From: Oscheius dolichura
Taxonomy: Eukaryota > Nematoda > Chromadorea > Rhabditida > Rhabditidae
NCBI GenBank assembly: GCA_932521035.1
Contig: OW051497.1
Location: 8,866,001 to 8,930,000, forward strand
Direction of reading: 5' to 3'
Length of the DNA: 64,000 bases
The position numbers were made by a program, and so were the translations under genes. The notes beneath the pieces were generated by a model that saw only the letters and a program-made list of their open reading frames with translations, was not told where the DNA came from and did not search any database. Positions 35,831 through 47,879 of the stretch are shown here, in pieces (the first letter of the stretch is position 1; the number at the start of each line of letters is the position of its first letter).

Positions 35831-35996
35831 ATAAATCTTTTCCCTGGTAACCCGGACAAAGCAAAAGATTCCTGCCTGATAGTAAACAGAATCAATGGAG
35901 AATTCTCCGTTTGCTCACATGAGCCCCTATAGTGGGTCAATAAAGAGCCGTAGATGCTTATCACCTGGTAACACAGAAGGAACAACATGCGCTATT

Positions 35997-36730
35997 CCTT
36001 TCTCGGTCATTTAATAAGTGGAATACTCACCGTTATTGCTATTATATTCAGTAGCGGAGCTCTTTTTTCATGTTGTAGGTTATTTACCTTCTCTATTTCA
36101 TTTTCCAGTTTGGACCTCTTTTTATGTCAGTCAAAGCGGTCGTTTACATGGTAGCGGTCTTTTTGGACAAGGAACGGACGGGCTATGCCGAGATGTTTAC
36201 AAGGTAAGGACAAGTCTGGTCCTCCTGAAACAAATTCTTCAGAAAACCTCCCTGCCTGGATTTGTTAGTGCGACGCTAGCTTTCATGTTCATTGGATTCG
36301 GCTTACAGATTCTTCAAGCAATTATGCTGATCGTGTCATGGTGGAGCCTCTCTCTTACAAGTGAAAGGCCCTTTTCAGTGTCTTCCGGCAGTATTCCCAC
36401 ATTTTTCTAAAAATAGACATCGGCTTCATGATAGCAATCTTCCTTTGTTTCACCACCTCGTGCATCGTGTATGGGACAGCGTCTCAAAGCTATTTCCACA
36501 ATTTATTCCTCTATGAAGTGGATGTAAGTAGTCGATTTGTTGACTTTTATCAGCCACTGTTTTAGCTTGGGTGGAGTTTCGCATTTGCCGTGGTAGCCGA
36601 CGTGATAACAATCCTTGAGATGTTTCCTCTGGGATGGGCTCTTGTTTACATCAACGACAAGGGAGATCAGGAGTTGTCGTCCTCTGAATCGAAGCCAAGA
36701 AACAGACGACCGAGAAATGCTCGCCACTAA
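35997..36730 (+). CDS. Claudin-like four-TM protein, array copy 7
   Basis: Starts MRYSFLGHLISGILTVIAII. TM1 ends ALFSC and the loop opens FWTSFYVSQ, with GLFGQGTDGLCRD carrying the GLF and Cys pattern. TM2 is ATLAFMFIGFGLQILQAIML, then VFRQYSHIFLKID, TM3 GFMIAIFLCFTTSCIVYGTA and TM4 LGWSFAFAVVADVITILEMF. The tail is longer, acidic and then very basic (SSSESKPRNRRPRNARH). Five exons, including a split first loop. The tail differs completely from copies 2, 4 and 5, so cytoplasmic partners probably differ. Confidence 0.84.
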
Positions 36731-36960
36731 AATTGATATTTTAACCTAAGCGCATTAATCCCTCATATTGGTCTCATTATATTCAGAGTGGAAATAAACC
36801 AGACATTATTGCTCGTTATAGGGATTTGTTCAGTAGTAGGAAGTATTGTAAAACAAGCAAGTAGGTTGAATTGCTCACCCACGTTGCTTCTTATCTACTT
36901 GTTGACGCTATCTTTAATCCATTATCCCCTTCTAAAATGTGAATCACAGTTAAACTTCAG

Positions 36961-37024
36961 ATGAAGCACAACACTGTCACCTGTCCTCTAATCGCAATAG
37001 GCATCATGACAATTTCCTTTATTT
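36961..37024 (+). pseudogene. Truncated claudin-like copy 8
   Basis: ATG directly after AACTTCAG opens MKHNTVTCPLIAIGIMTISF, then stops (IFS-stop). It matches the start of copy 9 (MRYNIITGHLIVMGIMAVCF), and the 120 bp upstream also match copy 9's upstream region. Everything after TM1 is missing or unrecognisable. Confidence 0.7.
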
Positions 37025-37366
37025 TCAGTTGACAAAAGATTATAAAAAAAAATTATAAGACAAAAGTCTAAATACTGTTGCTGTGTTTTTTTTTCACAAA
37101 ATCTATTTTTTCAAAAATTTGAAGATAGCCAAGCAGCATGAACTTTGTAAAAAAGCATTTCAAATCTAGCGCTACCCTCGCATTTTACTTAAATAACACA
37201 TGAACATATGTTTTCGGAGGGATTAGTTTTTCGGTATCAGCAAATGCTGTAAAATCAGGAAGAAGTTTGATTTTCTCGCCCATTTTGATTCTTATCTGTT
37301 CGACTGGCCGGCGCTGCTATCTCAATTCAGCCTCTTCCAAAAAAATTAAAACTAATTGAACTTCAG
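37025..37366. promoter_or_regulatory. Duplicated upstream region of copies 8 and 9
   Basis: The block ending ATTGAACTTCAG before the copy 9 ATG is a diverged copy of the block ending GTTAAACTTCAG before copy 8. Shared parts include TTCTTATCT and a CTATCT tract. Confidence 0.45.
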
Positions 37367-38028
37367 ATGAGATACAACATAATCACTGGCCATCTTATTG
37401 TTATGGGCATCATGGCAGTTTGTTTTGTCTTCTGTACTGTCGCTCTTTTTACCCCAGGTGACGCAAACTCTTTTCATCTTTTTATCAAAATGTTAGACTG
37501 GATTCACAGCAATCTTGGCGACGTAACAGTCTCCTTTAGCCTCCTCCACAATAAGGTCAGTAATAGAAGTGATGGAGTAGATAAGAAAATAATTAATTCA
37601 TTCTTTTCAGGAAAATTTTCAATTTTTAACGGTTACTTTTGTATTTTTGCTGATGTCCTTCATTCTCCTGATTATATACTTGGCAATTGCTATGATTGCA
37701 CTGTGAGCCCTCTTTTCATGTCATAACCCCCGCTTTAGAGGCCTCAAAATGAAGACTAAAAACATTTTTTTCATTGACTTCGCCTCTTCGATCTCCTTCA
37801 CCTGCGATTTCATATTTGTTTTGATATATTTCCCAGCTGCTGGTTTTTCGAAATTGAGTAAGTATAAAGAGTACCATAATTAGGTTTCTTGTAGAGTTAA
37901 ACGTCCTTGATGACTATAGTGTTTCACTGGGATACAGCTATTTCATGCTAATACCTTGCCTACTATGTTCCATAGCCGCAATGGGGTTGAGTGGATACCA
38001 TTGGTACCAAATATACGTCAGAAGATGA
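37367..38028 (+). CDS. Claudin-like four-TM protein, array copy 9 (diverged)
   Basis: Starts MRYNIITGHLIVMGIMAVCF. TM1 ends ALFTP, with Pro replacing the usual Cys. The loop opens DWIHSNLGDV and lacks the GLF-Cys pattern, so the canonical loop is reduced. TM2 is FQFLTVTFVFLLMSFILLII, then GLKMKTKNIFFID, TM3 FASSISFTCDFIFVLIYF and TM4 GYSYFMLIPCLLCSIAAMGL. The end is WYQIYVRR-stop. Exon joins remain clean and no stop interrupts, so it still looks expressed, but loop motif loss suggests relaxed or changed function. Confidence 0.72.
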
Positions 38029-39849
38029 ACCCCTCGCAACTTGATTTCAAAAAAATATTGTAAATAAACGTCTCATTTATGCAGTAGAACCTTCCTATCA
38101 CGTTGAATCTCACGTGGCACGATATTTTCAAGGAGCTGGTTAATCTTTATCCAACCCACGCATGTGCCGAATTCAACAGTATTTTATCGATGCGAGGGTC
38201 ATTACAAAGATGCTAAACGGGAAGGCTATCCCTCGTTACAATTCTTATAGTCAACGTGTCGAGGTGCTCGATAAAATGTCTGACGCCCAGAAGCTGGCTG
38301 GAGAGATCACGAGTAACTTGTTGGTTTTAGAGAAGGCGTTAGGTGAAGTTATATGATAAAGTTGTGCATAATAATGAGTTGTGTTTAATCAGCGTTATCC
38401 CTCTCGAGATGATATGGCTATCGGGGCATCCAAGACTTGACCTTCCAGGCGTTGGATCTCGACGATTGAGAACATCAGATGAAAAATATGGGCATCTACT
38501 ATATCTGAAAGTCAAGACAGCTTTATACTAATACTTGAAGAGAAAGCGAGACGTCTGTCGATTGTGAAGACTACAAGTAGCGGTCAAGAACGCAAGCTCT
38601 GTCTTCATCCTACACTCCCCCTTCCAAGAAACAATAACAACAGTCGTTAATGGGTCTAAGCGACTACAATAGGAACCGACACGGAAAACTGGAGGTGGGG
38701 CATCATCTTCTTGTCGATCTAAAAAATGAAGGTATGGTGGACGGCAGGAGCAACTATTACCGAGGGCTTGACAACTTCCAAAATTCGGGGGGGATCTCTT
38801 TTGGAGGCGTAGGCTCCCTCTCTAGGTGGGAGGGGGAAACTTCTAAATTTTGTCTTTTATCGTCTACGGAGAAATGTTACCTGAGTCTCCCCCTCCTGTG
38901 GCGATGTCGGCGGAACACTTCTTCATAATTCCTGTAAAAGTATTATAATTGTTACCTGTCCAAGATAAACATAAATGCCTATCGAAACACCGACAAAGTA
39001 CTAACAATAGAACCCGGAGACCAACTACTTTAATTTGAATTGGGCCTAGAGAGAAAGCGAAAGGTTGAAGCAGGAGATTTCCTTAGATATATTGTCGAAG
39101 GGGATGAAGGGAGAGGAAAGTGGATAGCGCTGGCTGACAGTTTCTTTTATACATATCGTTTAGTCTCCGATCTTCGATAAATCGTCTACTTTCCCAGCCA
39201 TGACGGTCGTCTGGCTTCTCACCAGTAATGGCTTTCGAATGTGACGAAAGCGTGACGAAAGAGATCCCTTCTGACAATTTTCTATCCTAACCCCAGTTTA
39301 GAAGAAGTTATTATAAGTCAGTTGAGTAATCCGAAAAGGCTCTTGTGCTCTCAGCTGAACCAAACGTAAGAAAAAAGCCAAGGCGTGAAGGCAGAGAGCT
39401 GCCCAGATATGTGTCGTATTGTTGGAGAAGTGAGTGGAAGGGGGAAATATGAAGAAACTGAATAGCAATAGCTAACAGTCTCCTTTATGTGTTCCTCGTG
39501 AGAATTCTGCATGCATAATGCCCCCCAACGAAACAAACTTTCTAGACGGTGTTACTTCGAAGGGATGGGTTCAGAGGAAAGCGAAGAAAGGTTAGACTAT
39601 TTACTAGGACATTAGATAAAGAAGGCTGTGTTCAAAATCTCGGGACCCCTTTTTATACGTTCTGCTCGATGGGCGGAATACAGTGCATTCATAATGAGTG
39701 ATATCATCAGTATGCCGGGACCTTCTCTAACAGTAAACAACTAGGGGAAACTGACGGGGGGACAGATATTTTTCTCCTTCGGAAATAGGAGGGCAGATAA
39801 TTTTCTCGGTCCTTGAACCCCCTAACCAGGATCATCGGTCCCCAATTCT
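38029..39849. other. Gene-poor stretch right of the array
   Basis: A 64-codon plus ORF (38162-38356, ending NLLVLEKALGEVI) looks mildly protein-like but has no partner exon. A weak direct repeat of about 100-150 bp is visible between 39040-39150 and 39350-39500 (shared CTRACAGTYTCYTTTAT). Nothing else supported. Confidence 0.35.
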
Positions 39850-40070
39850 CCTGTGTAAGTAAAGCAGCCAGCCGCGGTTGCTGCCGACTTCAACTGCTGT
39901 TGCTGCTCGTCCGCCGCCGTGCTGCCGTGATAAAGGACAGGATCCCGAGCCTCAAGCCGGACTGGAGCACCGTGAGGCCGTAAGCTCTACTGGATTAGAC
40001 TTCCTAGCCGGTCAGAGACTTCTACCAACAGAAACAGCAACAACATCAACGGTTATGGATGCGGACTTCC
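39850..40070. repeat. Copy of internal segments of the 54-56 kb inverted-repeat element
   Basis: GCCTCAAGCCGGACTGGAGC, then a CGTGAGGCCGTA block, matches the reverse complement of about 54780-54860. AAGCAGCCAGCCGCGGTTGC, then TGCCGACTT, matches 54946-54970 and, less well, 55640-55670. ATGGATGCGGACT near 40055 also recurs at 55790. So this is a fragment of the same repeat family. Confidence 0.7.
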
Positions 40071-40347
40071 TCTCCCGGCATGACCACCTGGGAGAGCACC
40101 GGTCGACCACCTCGTCGTCTTGCTGTAGCAGTTCGAGAACTTGCTTGAGAGAAACGGCGATCGAACGGATCAGACAAGCGCCTCTTCAATTCCTCGACTT
40201 TCGACAACTGTGACCGACATACAATCAGAAACCGATCCAAAAAGCGGTGCTTGTCTTTCTCTTTCTGTTAAGAGCGTTCAAACAATCATTTGTCAAAAAA
40301 AAAAGAACTCATGGGACTTTTGGTCATCGGACACGCTTTTCAAGATC

Positions 40348-41696
40348 ATGATGCCTGATTCTTTATCACTTCTGCTTTTTCTATTTCTTACCGTGACCAT
40401 TTTCATTCTTCCCGTGTCCTTGTGCAACAAATCAGGCGGTCTGTTTCAGATGCCTGACGTTGTCGACCCGAATTGTCTTGCCGCCTATGTCTACCAAAAT
40501 GACGCTCATCCACGACTGGCCCGTTTCGATGGGGTCGTCTGGCAGCCCACCTGTGAGCCAGTATTGGTCAGAAGTGCCAAAGCGATGAAAATTGACGACG
40601 GTGATATTGTCATCTCCACGTATCCCAAAGCCGGCACCACATGGCTCCAGCATATCTGTCTACAGCTGGTCAGAGGAGAAGAATATAACCCCACCATTGG
40701 GAATGGTAGGTTTTTTCCTCTGATATTCCTCAAAACCTCCCTTTAGAACTTTGGAGACATAGTCCCATGATCGAGGGAAAAGGAGCGGCCTTCGCTTTGG
40801 CAATGCCCAGACCGAGGATTCTAAAGACCCATTTTAATTTTAGAGACGCCCCTTGGAATCCGAGAGCCAAATACATATACTGTGTGAGGAATCCAAAAGA
40901 CAGTTTGACCAGGTTGGTTTAAAACCGTTGAACTTCTGACGCCAGCCGCATGCTTTATCAGTAGATTAAAAGCAGATTTATAAAAAAAGGAATCATACCA
41001 TCAGGCATATTTTTTTACAGTTATTTTCACCACCATCGAAATATGAACGAGTACAACTTCCGGAATGGGGAATTCGCCCCCTTCTTCGAGATGTTCCTCC
41101 AGGGGCAGATCGGTTACGGCCTAATGCATGACCACATTCTTACCTGGCTTCCTCACATCAATAAGGCAAACGTCCTTTTCGTGAAATATGAAGATATGTT
41201 GGCGGACTTGACGGCAGAAATCAAGAGGGTCTGCTTATTTTGTATTCTAGTAGTCTGCGGGGTTGGAAGCCTAGAAATTGAGCTTTCACCTATGGACATT
41301 TTCCATTTCAGATTGGCAAATTTCTTGACGGAGCAGCTTCCGAAGCTGTTAATAACCCAACTAGATTGGAGCACATCGTCCAAAACAGCACCTTGGAATC
41401 GATGAAACAAGATCAAGGACGCTGGTTCCCCGAGATGATCATGTACAGTTTTATTCTTTTTGCAAGCGAAAATATCTTCCAGAGAGAAAGGCACATTCAT
41501 CAGAAAAGGTTGTAAACGAGACTGGAAAAATTTACTCACCAAGGAACAAAGTAATAAAATGGATGAAGTATGGGATCAGAAGATGAAGGGAACCATTGCT
41601 GAAGGGTAAAAACGGGGAAAGAAAAATAGAAGAAAGGAGAAAGTTTTCAGCTGGTGGAAGGACGACATGACTTGGGACGATAAACAAGCGCAATAA
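40348..41696 (+). CDS. PAPS-dependent sulfotransferase with hydrophobic leader
   Basis: Sulfotransferases move sulfate from PAPS to hydroxyl or amine groups of small molecules. Six exons (40348-40705, 40747-40912, 41021-41228, 41312-41442, 41483-41605, 41651-41696) give 343 residues. The N-terminus is a signal peptide or anchor ([20 protein letters not shown]). The SULT core follows: 5'-PSB loop [11 protein letters not shown], catalytic His in [34 protein letters not shown], and the 3'-phosphate motif as [15 protein letters not shown], where the usual Gly before Asp is Arg. It ends [14 protein letters not shown], and the stop overlaps AATAAA. An upstream in-frame ATG (40141) would add a low-complexity leader from repeat sequence, so 40348 is preferred. 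Confidence 0.9.
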
Positions 41697-44600
41697 AGAT
41701 TCTACAGTCTGTTAAATAGGTATAAATACGCCCTGTTTCCCCGAATTTCTGGGTTTGTTCAATCCCCACGATGTGATCAGGCCTGCTAGGCAACCTTTCC
41801 TAGGAATGGACATCTACTATGCCCTGATTACAATCAAGATGTGGGAAACCATTACATTTAGTATCCGTTCGTATAGCCACTTTCATTTCCCTCCTGCCTC
41901 TCTCAGGAGAGTATCAGTAAAAAATATCCTACTTTTTTGTTTCTTCTATTCCCTAAAAGCATACACCTTATCTGATTGACTTTCATTCCGGCTTATAGTG
42001 GGTCAACAACGCGTTTTCAGATCTAACTGGGTACAGACATATATCCATAAAACGTCCATATATGACGTTCTTCTTCTACTTCCTTCAAGAGCAGTGATTC
42101 TTAACAAGGCTATCGTTCTATTTTGTTGAGCACTTCCTCTGGATGAGCTCTGACTTGGTGCCTCCACCATTCTAGACGTCTTCCATTTTTACAGCTGGGT
42201 AGTGATATCTTGCTATTATTATCACGGGAGAGGATTTATCTGATGGTTTAGTCATTATTCTCATCCAGAAGGCATATATGGAGAAGGTGTATGTTTTTAC
42301 ACGCGTCTTTGATATAGTGCGTGTTCATCAGTGTTCATTTCATTACCTACCTTGTCTTCTTCTAGAAAGACATAAGCAGCTTTTCGTAAGTTTCAGTCGG
42401 AGAGAATAGTAGAAACGGTTTTAGCTCGTCAATTATCCACCAAACGGCCATGATGCCAAGGATATTCTATACTATACAATAATACACTTTCACCTATGTT
42501 ACAGTTTATTTACTGATGTTTGCGTGCCGTTTCACTGCTACAACTATACCGCTAAAACACAAAGGAGTGGGCTTTCTTTTTTTTCTAACATTTGCTCAGC
42601 TTTCAGATATGGACAAAAGACTGGTGATTTTATTCTACAGTGCTGCCTCTTAGATCATTTCAATAAATTATTAAATTTTAAATGTATGTTCTTCTTGTAG
42701 GGAGCATATGGTGTACTGTGAATAACCATTGCCTTTAACATTCCAAAGGGCATAAATGCACGAATATTGAGATACTTCCTTGATGTATTTGAGGCTCTTT
42801 TTGAGCCTTGCTACTCTTCCTCCTCCTGCCCATTCCAGTTTTTCACAATTTTCACTTTTCCAAAGGCGATATTTTATTGTGGTGTGACTAAGATGACGTT
42901 TGTCAAATAAACCAAGGTGTTTTGTCTCACCTCCAAAGTTTACTTTATTTTGTTGAGGTGTGAAAAGCCCACGTGTTATTTCCAAGAAATAATACCAGGT
43001 TCACAGCCCGATACCAGATATCCGTTAACAACTTGCTGAACTATGTACATAGTGTAACTGTTCTATGTTTGTTCCGTCTGGAACTCCCAGTTATTGACAA
43101 TGGGACAAATTTCCTGTCCTCGTCTTTTTTTCAGCTGTAGGGCATTGTCGAGACGACTTGGCCTGCCGTGTTGCAAGTTTTGTGTCCTACTTTACACACA
43201 AAAGGTTGAGTGAGCGGAAGAGAGGGGAGAATTGCCGTCGGCAACCGGCGTGACCTCTGTTGACTTCTCCCGCAATCAGTCGCCTATTTGTTGCCTGGCT
43301 TTTTGCCCGTCGGCAATGCGTGGCGCGCTTCTTGGGACCGGACGGCAGCAAACACGAGAACAACGTGTGAAAACAACTATGTCTACGTGAGAAGTAAATG
43401 TAGAAGAAGGAGAACATCGGCCGAGGTCAAAATGCGCCCCTTGTTAAGTAGTAAACACTTGGGGTTCTTGAGGGGGCAAATATTTGAATTTTAAAGACGA
43501 GCTGTTTATCACAGTACGCGATCCCTGTTTTCACACCTCATTGTCATTTCAAGTACTCTATTTTCCTGTCACATGGCAATTTTTGGAGATCAGTCAGACT
43601 AAAACCTCAAGAGCAAGGTCTATTTTTACGCCGAAGTTTGGTTTCTGTACAGCTGTTAGGCCAAGGCGGAACGGACTAACAAAACCATCAAACACAGTTT
43701 GAGGAATGTTTGATAGAGAACGGTCCGTAAGCAAACCCACACAGGAAAAACGGCTAATCTCTGTATACATAAGAATTCTGTCGGACATGGACTACAGATT
43801 GCAAGAGAATCGTTTTTAAAGATTACTCAGAGATCAGGGTAACAAGTGGTCGAGTCGGGCGGGTGATTTTTGAAGAGTAAGCTGTGTTCAAAGGGTTGAC
43901 AGACCTCGTTCTAAGCTTTCTGTAAAGTACAATAACTGAACTGATAGATACAGCTTATAAGGGTGTATAGTTGATTCTAGAGCATTCATCCGGGACACAT
44001 CTGCTCACATTTACAGGGGATTTTTCTGTTGAGAAGCCACCTGTTGTACATTTTTCTGAGAGAAGGCAAATGGAGTTCTCAAGATCACTCTGGAAAGCTT
44101 TAGGGGAGTCTGTTGTTGGCAGTTACAACATCTGTTTTAGTTTTGCCAGATACTTAAAACTTTCCCTCTCTCAGTAACCCTTTAGAAAACCCTGAAACAC
44201 CTATGTACCTTCCAGCTGCTCCAGCTAGCACTTCTCTTTGACATCCACTTGACTTGAGTTTATCTGTTGACAGCCCCTTTCCGGCATCTGTACCCCGGTA
44301 TCAATAGCCACTTGAAATGGCGAGTGTTTGATCGTATGCTCTTCCACACCAAACTCCACCTATTCTATACCCGTCAGTACAGTTTGTTCAGCCCCCGCTG
44401 TGTTCGGAAAACTTACAAAAGTTTCAAAATATCGGAAGAACACCTTTGAAAATCCCCGTTTTCCTCCATATTTACTGACCATAGTTCGGTCTTGTTCGAC
44501 AAGGTCGTCATTTCTGTTTGCTGCCGAAAGGGAGGGGTTTGCAAAAGCCGGAATTCCTGAATTCCTTGAGACTGGTACAAAACTAAATCCGATTTTTGAT

Positions 44601-46136
44601 AAGCCTGCTTGCCACTCTGATCAAAGCGGAGGGATTATTGGGGAGACGCACCGAAGGTCAGCAACAAAAGGGTCTCGCCGTCGGCCAGGACAATGTGTCT
44701 TTACAAACATAAAAACTACAGAATTCGTTATTTTAAGATGACCTTTGTAGACCGGTCCAATTAGAAACAGTTTGAGGTAGTGGGCAATTAACCCGTGCCT
44801 CCATCTGTGACTATTGAGAGTTTCCCTTCCCAAGTCAAGGACGGCCACGCGAATCGTACGGTTCTTCTCAAAACATCTTGGGCGGGCGATTGTCCTCTTC
44901 CTCCATGGCAAAACATGGGTGGACTGAGAGCAAATTCTAAAGAACGTGACCGTTTTGAAAGATGTCTTTGTAGACACAGACTATAGCAGGTAACGACGTC
45001 ATCAGACACATAGTAAAACTTTAAGAAATTCGACGAAAAACGATGACTAAGCGAGAAAAATAGACACAGTTTTTTGTGTAATTTATTTTTATCTAATGAA
45101 ATCCCTCTGTGTGACACACTGTCAACAATTTGTGGGGTTAAGTGCCAACAAAAAGATACTGGACAAATATCAAGATGATCAGACGGAAAAGTGGCACGTA
45201 CAAAAAGTGAGCGATCCGTCTGGGTGTCAGAAAAATGGAACAGCGAAAGAGAACTGTGTAAACCAACAGGCGAAAGGAGATTTCGGAACTTACCACAGTA
45301 AACTGGACTTGAATTGCTATTTTATAACAACCTGTAAGGGAGGATGTAGTCATCGGCTGATCTTCATGTTGACCACTAGAACATACTCGGCGAACCATTG
45401 TAAAAGTAGCCAAACAATGTCGTATGCTTAAACCGTGCCCACCTGTTGAGGGTATGGAGTGATGTGTTCCGGCAGCAAACTCCGGAGAAAATTCCACTCT
45501 CGAGGAAGTCGCTACACTTGAAAAAGGAAACCCCAACGAAGCAAGAAATGGCACAGGCGAAATAGGAAAAAGATAGGCCAAATGATTACTAGCCCTGAGA
45601 AAAGGCGTCGTTGACAAATTAGACATGGCAAGAAACAATTGGTCTCGTTACCTCCGTGTCTTCCAACATTAAGGCCAGACCGGAAGAATGAGAAAAGTCA
45701 TGGAATTCTGGGAACAATGGCACCCCTAACAGTCAACAACTTATAAAGCCAATATGTTGATGTTTCTATTTCCGCTATGTTTTTCTTTACACGTACTTCG
45801 CGCTCTAGAAAACATGTTCCACAGTTGACACTTCTACCAGCTTTCTTCGATTAAACAAAGGAGACAAAAGCTGAGGGGGGAAGAGATCACGGCAAGGTCA
45901 TGCGTGGGTTTGTGGATCTTCTGTACTTTTGACATCGGCTCGGTGATCAAAGTGAAGAGCGGAGGGAGTGGACAAGAGAGCACAAATACAGTAATCCCGA
46001 ACTAACCTATACTTTTCTTCAAGTCAAAATTGAATGCCGTGTTTGTTCAACCGTCTTCAGTAGGCGTGTCTCTGCGTCTCGTCAATAAGTGTGATCTTTT
46101 CAGTTTCTGTGCCCGGTACGCGGGGCAGTATATAAC
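41697..46136. other. Long gene-poor stretch
   Basis: A TATAAATA near 41719 and a minus ORF at 42671-42985 (RLWKSENCEKLEW) are the only points of note. Overlapping ORFs on both strands near 44.3-45.6 kb have no splice structure or family likeness. No transposase, rRNA or tRNA pattern was noticed. Confidence 0.4.
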
Positions 46137-47372
46137 ATGGGAACTTTCGGTCTGAGATGCAGAATCTCAATGCTCTCTCAAGTTCTACTTGCCATTGCCT
46201 GCGGGCTTGCAATGGCCCAACCTGGTAGGTCCTTTCACTTTTCTTCACTTCCACTTCATCTTTTTCTTTTTTCCCCAAAATCCCGATTTTTTCTCCCGTT
46301 TCTTAACTTTCTTCTTTTCCAGGACCAAAAATGATTGACGAAACCACCCGGTGGAGTCAGTGCCATGGAGTAAACCAGTCCATTTATGACTTCCAGGTAG
46401 GGAAACTATTTTTTGGTTATAATTGGCTTTTTCCAGATGGAGACTCTCCAAGGGCAGTTCACAGACCTCTCCCAGTACAAGGGTCAGGTTCTCCTGGTTA
46501 TCAATGTGGCTACTTTCTGCGGTATGTTCTTCTTTTTTTCCCGATTTTTCCTTTCTCTTATCCATCATTAAAACGGCCCTCCTGACTAGTTTACAAGAAC
46601 CAGTTACCTTCTCCCTTACTACAAAATATGTAGTACCATTTTTTAAAACATGACATCACAAATAGGGGCCGCCACTGTCGAAAACTGCCATGTAAGGAAA
46701 TGTTTACAGCCTACACCCAACAATACACCGACTTTAATCCCATGATTGAGAAGAACATGAATGGCGGTTTCACTGTACTCGCCTTCCCTTGCAATCAGTT
46801 CTACCTCCAGGTACAATATTCTTTTCTTCCTTTATTTCTCATTTCTTTGTAGGAACCCGCAGAGAACCACGAACTCCTCAATGGAGTGATGTATGTCCGC
46901 CCCGGAAACGGCTGGAAGCCTCACCAGAACCTCCACATCTACGGCAAAATAGACGTCAACGGCGACAACCAGCACCCTCTTTACGAATTCCTCAAGGTAA
47001 TTTTGATGTTATTATTGCCGGGGGATGGCCTTGCGCGGCGGCACCTCGACCCCTATTTAGAAAATGCTTACCCTTGGGAGACGGGTTGAATGAAAAGCGA
47101 GAAACCAGTTGACAAGTGAAGAAAACAACTACGCGTGTACCCTTAAACAATCGCTTTCTTTTCAGGAATCTTGCCCACAAACCGTTGACAAGCTCGGAAA
47201 GAGCGAGGAGCTCATGTGGAACCCCATCAAGACCAGCGACGTGACATGGAACTTCGAGAAGTTCCTGATCGACAGAAAGGGACAACCCCGCTTCCGTTTC
47301 CACCCCACTGCCTGGAGCCACGGAGACGTCGTCCAGCCCTTCATCGACCAGCTGATGAACGAGGCTGCCTAA
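46137..47372 (+). CDS. Secreted glutathione peroxidase, Cys-type (nematode gp29-like)
   Basis: Glutathione peroxidases reduce hydroperoxides with thiols. Six exons (46137-46224, 46323-46396, 46437-46521, 46710-46810, 46853-46996, 47166-47372) give 232 residues. A signal peptide ([16 protein letters not shown]) points to secretion. The active site is [14 protein letters not shown] with cysteine (TGC) where vertebrate GPX3 has selenocysteine. Gln and Trp of the catalytic set are in [12 protein letters not shown] and [16 protein letters not shown] and WNFEKF are family blocks. NVATxCAYT is typical of the secreted and cuticular GPx of parasitic nematodes. It ends [18 protein letters not shown] lies directly before the start codon. 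Probably a secreted antioxidant. Confidence 0.93.
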
Positions 47373-47879
47373 ATTATGATCATTCTTCTACTATCTGTAC
47401 ACATAGAAGCGGCCGCTTTTAAGGTTGTATTTTGTGCATTAGTCCCCCCACCACCCACTCCTCTCACGAAATACCGTTCCAGAATTTTCACCTGCTCGGG
47501 TTACTTGTAGTATCTGTCTAGTATTTTTACTTCAGCTGTGTTAGTATTGTACCTAATGTTAAAAAACGATAAAACTCATTCCAATTAATCAGATGATTCT
47601 CGTTGAGCGAGAGGGTGCCCGAAAGAGGGGAAGCAAGCCAAGTGTTCGGATACTTCGATGGAACACATCTGAGAAAGTTTCTTCCATTTTCTGCCTGAGA
47701 TCGTTTATTTTTAGGGGTAGAAAAGTTAGATTGAAGATGAACTAACCTGGAGAAGCCTGCGCCTTTACTCATTTTTCATCCCTACAGTTGAATTCACAGA
47801 TCGAGTGAGAGATTATTTGTTGCAGAAATGCCCAGTTTTATTATGAGGGGCGCCTTGGCCGGCCAGCGACGAAATGAAA
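47373..47879. other. Intergenic, no gene seen
   Basis: GPx 3' end and spacer before the chemoreceptor fragment. No TM1-4 exons of a receptor could be found here on the plus strand. Confidence 0.45.

Noticed and set aside
42671..42985. 104-codon minus ORF, first suspected to be a transposase fragment
   Set aside because: FGGETKHLGLF resembles a Tc1/mariner catalytic block only superficially. No DDE spacing or inverted termini were found.
45096..45638. Overlapping ORFs of 111 (plus) and 166 (minus) codons
   Set aside because: Both strands are open over the same DNA, with no splice structure and no recognisable domain.
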